Assembly: GCA_948144175.1 (NCBI GenBank)
Contig: CANXME010000396.1
Coordinates: forward strand, 1-64,000
Source: Closterium sp. NIES-65
Taxonomy: Eukaryota; Streptophyta; Zygnematophyceae; Desmidiales; Closteriaceae
Direction of reading: 5' to 3'
DNA: 64,000 nt
Positions 58,780 through 64,000 of the stretch are shown here, one piece after another. The notes beneath the pieces were generated by a model. The model searched no databases and was not told the origin of the DNA. It saw only the letters and a program-made list of their open reading frames with translations. A program made the translations under genes and the position numbers. Numbering within the stretch: the first letter of the stretch is position 1; the number at the start of each line of letters is the position of its first letter.

Positions 58780-61264
58780 CGTCCCCCCCTCAAAGCTGGG
58801 TGGCGTGAGAAACACCCTGCTTGACAAGATAGTCCTTGAGAGCACGGCGTGCGTTGCCCATATCAGCTTCTGCAACCCAACTGTCCTCAGTGGGGTCGTA
58901 TCCCTTCCAGCGTATCAGGAACTCGAGGGTCTTGCCGCCGCGGCGCCGATGAGAGAGAACGCACTCGATCTCGTACTCGGGTTCATCCTGCACAAGAACA
59001 GGCGGAGGTGGCGGTAGCTGCCGTCCCTGGAACTGTTGGTTGGGGTCCTTGTAGGGTTTCAGTAGCTGCACATGGAAAGCATTGTGAAGCTTCCAAGTAG
59101 TAGGTAAGCGCAAGTGGAATGTAACTGGTGTCACCTGTGCCTCTACGAGAAAAGGACCACAGAAGCGAGGCCGGAGTTTGGGTGGGAGGTGAGACAGGTT
59201 CAAGTTGCGCGTGTCAAGAAGCACCTGATCTCCGACTGCTACTGAGTGATCACGTCGCTGACGATCGGCATACTGCTTCTGGGAGGTCTGCATCGTGGTG
59301 AGTCGTCGCCGAGTCTTTTCCCATAGCTGCTGCATGGTGGTGACGAAGTCATGTGCGGCTTGGACGCGTGCCGGTGTGGTTGGCTGCTGTGGTGTAAGTG
59401 GAACTCGTCCGTAACACAGGAAGAAAGGAGTTTTCCCTGTGGCCGCATGTGATGCGTTATTGTAAGTGAACTCTAGGGTCGGTAACTGTGTGTCCCAGTG
59501 GTTGACGTCGTCCTTGCAAGCTGTGCGCAGTGACTGTTCAACCACTTGATTGAGTCGCTCGGTCTGTTCGTCAGTCTGTGGGTGGTATGCTGAGGACATC
59601 GCAAGTTTGGTCCCCAATAATCCCATGAGCTCCTTCCAGAACTTACTCGTGAATTTGGGGTCTTTGTCTGAGATGAGTGTAGCGGGGATGCCGTGGATGG
59701 TGATGATGCGGTCGAAGAAGAGACGAGCAGTTGCTTCAGCTGTACCTGTGGCGTTGGTCGGTATGAAGTGACCCATTTTGGAGAACTTATCGATGACTAC
59801 GAGGATGGAATCGTGCCCCCGTGAGGTCGAAGGAAGTCCTGTGATAAAGTCGAGGCTAACGACCTGCCATGGCTGCTCCGGTACGGGTAGAGGCTGAAGT
59901 AACCCTGCTTTTTTCTGCTTGCTACTCTTCATCCGCTGGCACGTGTCGCAAGAGGTGACAAACTGCTGCACGTCTACTGCCATCCCGGGCCAGTAGTAAT
60001 ACTTTGCTATCCCTGCTAACGTCTTGTTGCTCCCGAAATGTCCCGCGTATGGTACATCGTGAAACTCCTCCAATAGGATCTGCCGTAGCGGGGCGTAATT
60101 CGGTACCCAAATCTTTCCTAAACCCTTCCTTATAGCTAAGTCTTTCTCCCACTGTAACAACTTCTTGGTCTGTGCTGTAGCGATCTCTGCGTCCACGGAG
60201 TACCCATGTTGGAATAGACCCTTGAGCAGAGGGTTCATCCCGTCGAGCTGGATGCCTGCTACATGTCCGGGGCGGCTCAATGCGTCTGCTTTGATGTGTA
60301 GCCCGGGCTTGTAAACGATGTCGTAGTGGAAGTGAGTTTCCAGGAAGTCCACCCACCGCACCTGTCGTCGTGAGAGCGTCGGCTGCGACTTCAGGTATTT
60401 GAGACTGCAGTGGTCAGTATAGACTGTAGTCTTGGCTCCCTCTAGGTAACACCTCCACGCCTTGAAGGCTATGACTATCGCTAAGGCTTCCTTGTCGTGA
60501 ATGGGGTAGCTTAGTTCTGCTCCGGGTAGTTTCTTACTGAGGTAGGCGATAGGCTGTAAACCGCGTCCGTGATCCTGCATCAGTACTGCTCCGACTGCTT
60601 GGTCACTAGCCTCTGCTTCCACCACGTAGTCCTTGTCTGGATCCAGCAAGATGAGTACTGGCGCTATAGTCAGTGCTGTCTGTAGCTTCTCCATGGCTTG
60701 CTGATGAGGGGTATCCCATTTGTAGGGCGTATCCTTTTTCAGTAGTTCGGTCAGTGGCGCTGCTATCTTAGCGTACTGCGGCACGAACCTGTTGTAGTAG
60801 TTGGCAAAGCCTAGGAACTACTGCAACTCCTTCACGTTCTCCGGTACTTTCCACTTCTTGACGACTTCGATTTTCCGCGGGTCCACGTGTACGCCCTCGG
60901 CACTCACCATGTGCCTGAGAAACTGCACCTTCTTCAGGGCGAAGTCGCTCTTCGACAGCTTCACGTAGAACTTGTTTTTCCGCAGGATCTCGAACACCTT
61001 CCGTAGATGCTCCACGTGCTCCTTCATGTTCTTGGAGTAGATGAGAATGTCGTCCAGGTACACCACCACGCATTCGTCCAGCAGGGGTCGTAAGATGTGA
61101 TTCATCTCCGCCTGAAACGTTGCTGGTGCGTTGCAGAGTCCGAACGGCATCACCAAGTATTCGTAGGAGCCGTATCTGGTACGGAACGCCATCTTGTGGA
61201 TCGAGTTGTCCGCCATCTTGATCTGCCAGTAACCCGACCGTAGGTGCAGCTTCGAGAAGACTGT
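58401..61264 (-). mobile_element. Gypsy chromovirus copy 2, 3' half
   Basis: Same family as copy 1. 3' LTR 58,401-58,779, purine tract, chromodomain about 58,835-58,990, integrase about 59,200-60,110 with its zinc-binding head, RNase H about 60,260-60,660, and RT from about 60,670 to the interruption (YLDD near 61,060). Copia-A copy 6 splits it at 61,265; the rest would lie beyond that element, outside the window. This stretch is well preserved, with about one break. Confidence 0.9.
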
Positions 61265-64000
61265 TGTCAGAACATTATAGCTTGTGCTTTTGTGTAGGTT
61301 GTAGTGGGGTAGCCCACATGGGGTACAACCCAATTAGGGTTAGTACTTGTACCCAACAGTTTCATAGTTGATTCATTCTCGTTTCTTCTCATGGTATCGA
61401 GCAGTTTCCCTCGTGGGAACTGTTCCTAGGGCCCACCAAAACGATATTTTATTTTTCCTGCCCGGAGCGCACTTTGCTTAGGCCCGAGTCGCGCCTCGTG
61501 TGCCCTCTCTACCGTCGCGCCCGTCCTAGGCCTCCTTCGGCCCCGTCGTGTCGCCCCTAGCGGCCTCCCTCGCGCCGCCCTAACTCGGCCCGTCGCCGCC
61601 CTTCGCGGCCTGACGCCGCCCTACGCGGCCCGTCGCCACCCTCAGCGGCCCGTCGCCGCCCTTCCGCCGCCCTTCGCTGCGGCCCCGCCACCTTACCTGC
61701 GGCCCCGCTGCCCTTACCTGCGGCCCCGTCGCCCTCACCTGCGGCCCCGCCGCCCTTACATGCGGCCCCGTCGCCTGCTGCTGCGGCCCCGCCACCTTAC
61801 CTGCGGCCCCGCCGCCCTTACCTGCAGCCCCGCCACCTTACCTGCGGCCCCGCCACCTTACCTGCAGCCCCGCCGCCCTTACCTGCGGCCCCGTCGCCCT
61901 TACCTGCGGCCCCGTCGCCTGCTCCTGCGGCCCCGCCACCTTACCCGCGGCCCCGCCGCCCTTACCTGCGGCCGCGCCACCTTACCTGCGGCCCCGCCCC
62001 CTTACCTGCGGCCCCGTCGCCCTCACCTAAGGCCCTGCCGCCCTTACCTGCGGCCCCGACGCCTGCTGCTGCGGCCCCGCCACCTTACCCGCGGCCCCGC
62101 CGCCCTTACCTGCGGCCCCGCCACCTTACCTGCAGCCCCGCCGCCCTTACCTGCGGCCCCGCCACCTTACCTGCGGCCCCGCCACCTTACCTGCGGCCCC
62201 GTCACCTTCACTGCGGCCCCGTCGCCTGCTGCACCGCCGCACCGCCCTGCAGCCGAGCCGCCGAGCAGCCCAGCTGCCCAGCAGCCGAGCTTCAGAGCCG
62301 CCCAGCCGCCGAGCCGCCCAGAAGCCGAGCCGCCCGGCAGCCGAGCCGCCCAGCAGCCGAGCCGCCCAGCAGCCAAGCCGCCCAGCAGCCGAGCCGCCCA
62401 GCGGCCGAGCCGCCCAGCAGCCGAGCCGCCCAGCAGCCGAGCCGCCCAGCAGCCGAGCCGCCCAGCAGCTGAGCCGCCCAGCAGCCGAGCCGCCCGCACC
62501 GCCGAGTCGCTCGACCCGCCCTGTCCGGTAAGAGCAGCGCCTCTGTCACTGCACTGCCCTCACCCTACTGTTCGTGCTGCTAGTCTACTACTGTTATGGC
62601 TACCCTTAGTGTCCTCGCTTTTGACGCTGAGGGTCGGGCCATTGACTTTGACGTCTGGATAGATGACCTGCAGCTTTTCTTACAGTGCGATAGGGCGGAC
62701 GGTCTCTCTCTCTTTTTGACCTCACCTCTGGTGCCTCTCCTGCCCCTGCTGCTGATGCTGACGCCACTGTTCTCTCACAGTGGGCCGCCGAGTCGCCGAG
62801 CCGCAGTTGCTGCCGACCCGCCGTACCGCTGAGCCACCCGAGCCGCCCGAGCCGCCGAGTTGCCGGGCCGCCCGAGCCGCCCTGTCCGGTAAGAGCAGCG
62901 CCTCTGTCACTGCACTGCCCTTACCCTACTGTTCGCGCTGCTGGTCTACTACTGTCATGGCTACCCCTAGTGTCCTCGCTTTTGACGCTGAGGGTCGGGC
63001 CATTGACTTTGACGTCTGGGTAGATGACCTGCGGCTTTTCCTACATTGCGATAGGGCAGACGGTCTCTCCCTCTTTGACCTCACCTCTGGTGCCTCTCCT
63101 GCCCCTGCTGCTGATGCCGACGCCACTGTTCGCTCACAGTGGGCCACGCGCGATGCTGCTGCACGTCTTGCTGTGCGTCGCCACCTGCCTACCTCTGAGC
63201 GTGCGCACTTTAGTCAGTACAAGAGTGCTCAGACCTTGTACGACGCTGTAGTTGCACGCAACTCCTCCCCTGCCATTGCTGCACTGAGCCGCCTCATGCT
63301 ACCGTACCTCTTCCTTGACCTTACTGCCTTTCCCACAGTCGCTGCCCTCATTACGCACCTCCGCACTAGTGACACTCGCTACCGCGCTGCGCTTCCTGCT
63401 GAGTTCTGCGCCAAGAACCCCCCCCCCCCCCATGTACATCACTCTCTACTACTTAGTCACCCGCCTCCCTGACTCCCTTCGCGTAGTCAGGGACCACTTT
63501 CTCTCAGTCTGTCCCACCACTCTCACTGTTGACCTCCTCGAGAAGGCCCTCCAAGCAGCGGAGAAGAGCATAGTCGCTGTGGGGGCCTCTCGTGGTGACC
63601 CGCGCACCCCCATCTTTGAGGGGTGTTCCCCCTCCCCTCTTTTGCCCTCTGTTGCCTCTGTTGCTGCGGCCGACCTTGTTGGTCTGGAGTCGGTCGGTGC
63701 GGCGTCTACCCCTAGTGGGAAGCGTCGCTCTGGCAAGGGAAAGGGGGGCAGGGGCGCTGGAGGAGCTAGCGGGGGCGGTGGAGGCGGCAGTGGAGGCAGT
63801 GGAGGGGGTGGGGGTGGTGGAGAGAGTGGTGGTGGTGGTGGAGGTGTCGGCGGCGGCAGTGGAGGCGGAGGCGGCGGAGGAGGTGGCAGTGGGAGCGGAG
63901 GTGGTGGAGGTGGCGGAGGTGGAGGAGGCGGTGGCGGAGGAGGAGGAGGAGGAGGTCGTGGCTCTTCGCAGAGGAGTGGCTCCGGTGGTGGTCAGCGCCA
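61265..64000 (+). mobile_element. Copia-A copy 6, 5' part, runs off the window
   Basis: LTR 61,265-61,391 (127 bp), PBS TGGTATCGAGCAG from 61,392, GC-rich leader about 61,560-62,520, then gag. A block of about 360 bp (leader end plus the first part of gag) appears twice, at about 62,519-62,785 and from about 62,881. Glycine-rich gag stretch about 63,755-63,955. Inserted in the RT region of gypsy copy 2. It has a few breaks in the visible part. Confidence 0.88.
61560..62520 (+). repeat. GC-rich tandem-repeat leader of Copia-A copy 6
   Basis: About 61,670-62,230 is made of ~18-20-bp GCGGCCCCGCCACCTTACCT-type units; about 62,240-62,510 of AGCAGCCGAGCCGCCC-type units. Same order as in the other copies; a GGTAAGAGCAG word (splice-donor-like) closes it just before the gag region. 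Confidence 0.85.

Overview
This is eukaryotic nuclear DNA: two spliced host genes sit in about 52 kb of nested LTR retrotransposons. One host gene is a complete plant-type class II DAHP synthase with a plastid-like leader, and the other is a plant-type DUF266/GT14 glycosyltransferase. With Ty1/copia elements, chromodomain Ty3/gypsy elements and very GC-rich introns, this points to the green lineage. I lean to a streptophyte (charophyte/desmid-like) alga, but the genus cannot be fixed from this window.

Layout. 1-13,707: a pile of broken plus-strand copia copies of one family (called Copia-A), with a tiny 375-bp LTR element and a miniature-element LTR fragment inside. 13,708-27,919: an older copia of a second family (Copia-B), split by a chromodomain gypsy element and by a non-autonomous LTR element, which themselves carry later small insertions. 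27,920-28,967: unclassified AT-richer DNA with a second 375-bp mini element. 28,968-37,844: a young, nearly full-length minus-strand Copia-A with a miniature element in one LTR. 37,845-39,575: MITE-like foldback, a solo mini LTR and the upstream region of the first gene. 39,576-45,906: GT14 gene, plus strand, 11 exons giving 496 aa. 45,907-46,671: spacer between the convergent genes, with a perfect 23-bp hairpin. 46,672-51,244: DAHP synthase gene, minus strand, 7 exons giving 529 aa. 51,245-58,302: upstream DNA and a 3,245-bp near-identical head-to-tail duplication that carries a Copia-B 3' half. 58,303-64,000: rest of that Copia-B, a minus-strand gypsy, and a plus-strand Copia-A that runs off the window.

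The most unusual finding is a family of ~350-375-bp LTR elements (three complete copies and one solo LTR). The 3' end of the LTR plus the primer-binding region reads like a tRNA-Glu gene, with an A box in the LTR, a B box just inside, and a TTTT just upstream of the tRNA-like part. This looks like a Pol III-type promoter inside a miniature LTR element. The second theme is that introns of both host genes carry minisatellites. In three cases the repeat unit contains the 5' splice site itself, so extra donor sites have been copied in tandem. A third theme is a family of ~1.45-kb non-autonomous elements whose interior resembles the GC-rich leader of Copia-A and which appear recently mobile.

The two host genes need not act together. 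One is the entry step of the shikimate pathway in the plastid; the other is a predicted Golgi type II membrane glycosyltransferase. They converge tail to tail. All exon boundaries were worked out by hand from reading frame, splice dinucleotides and family similarity.
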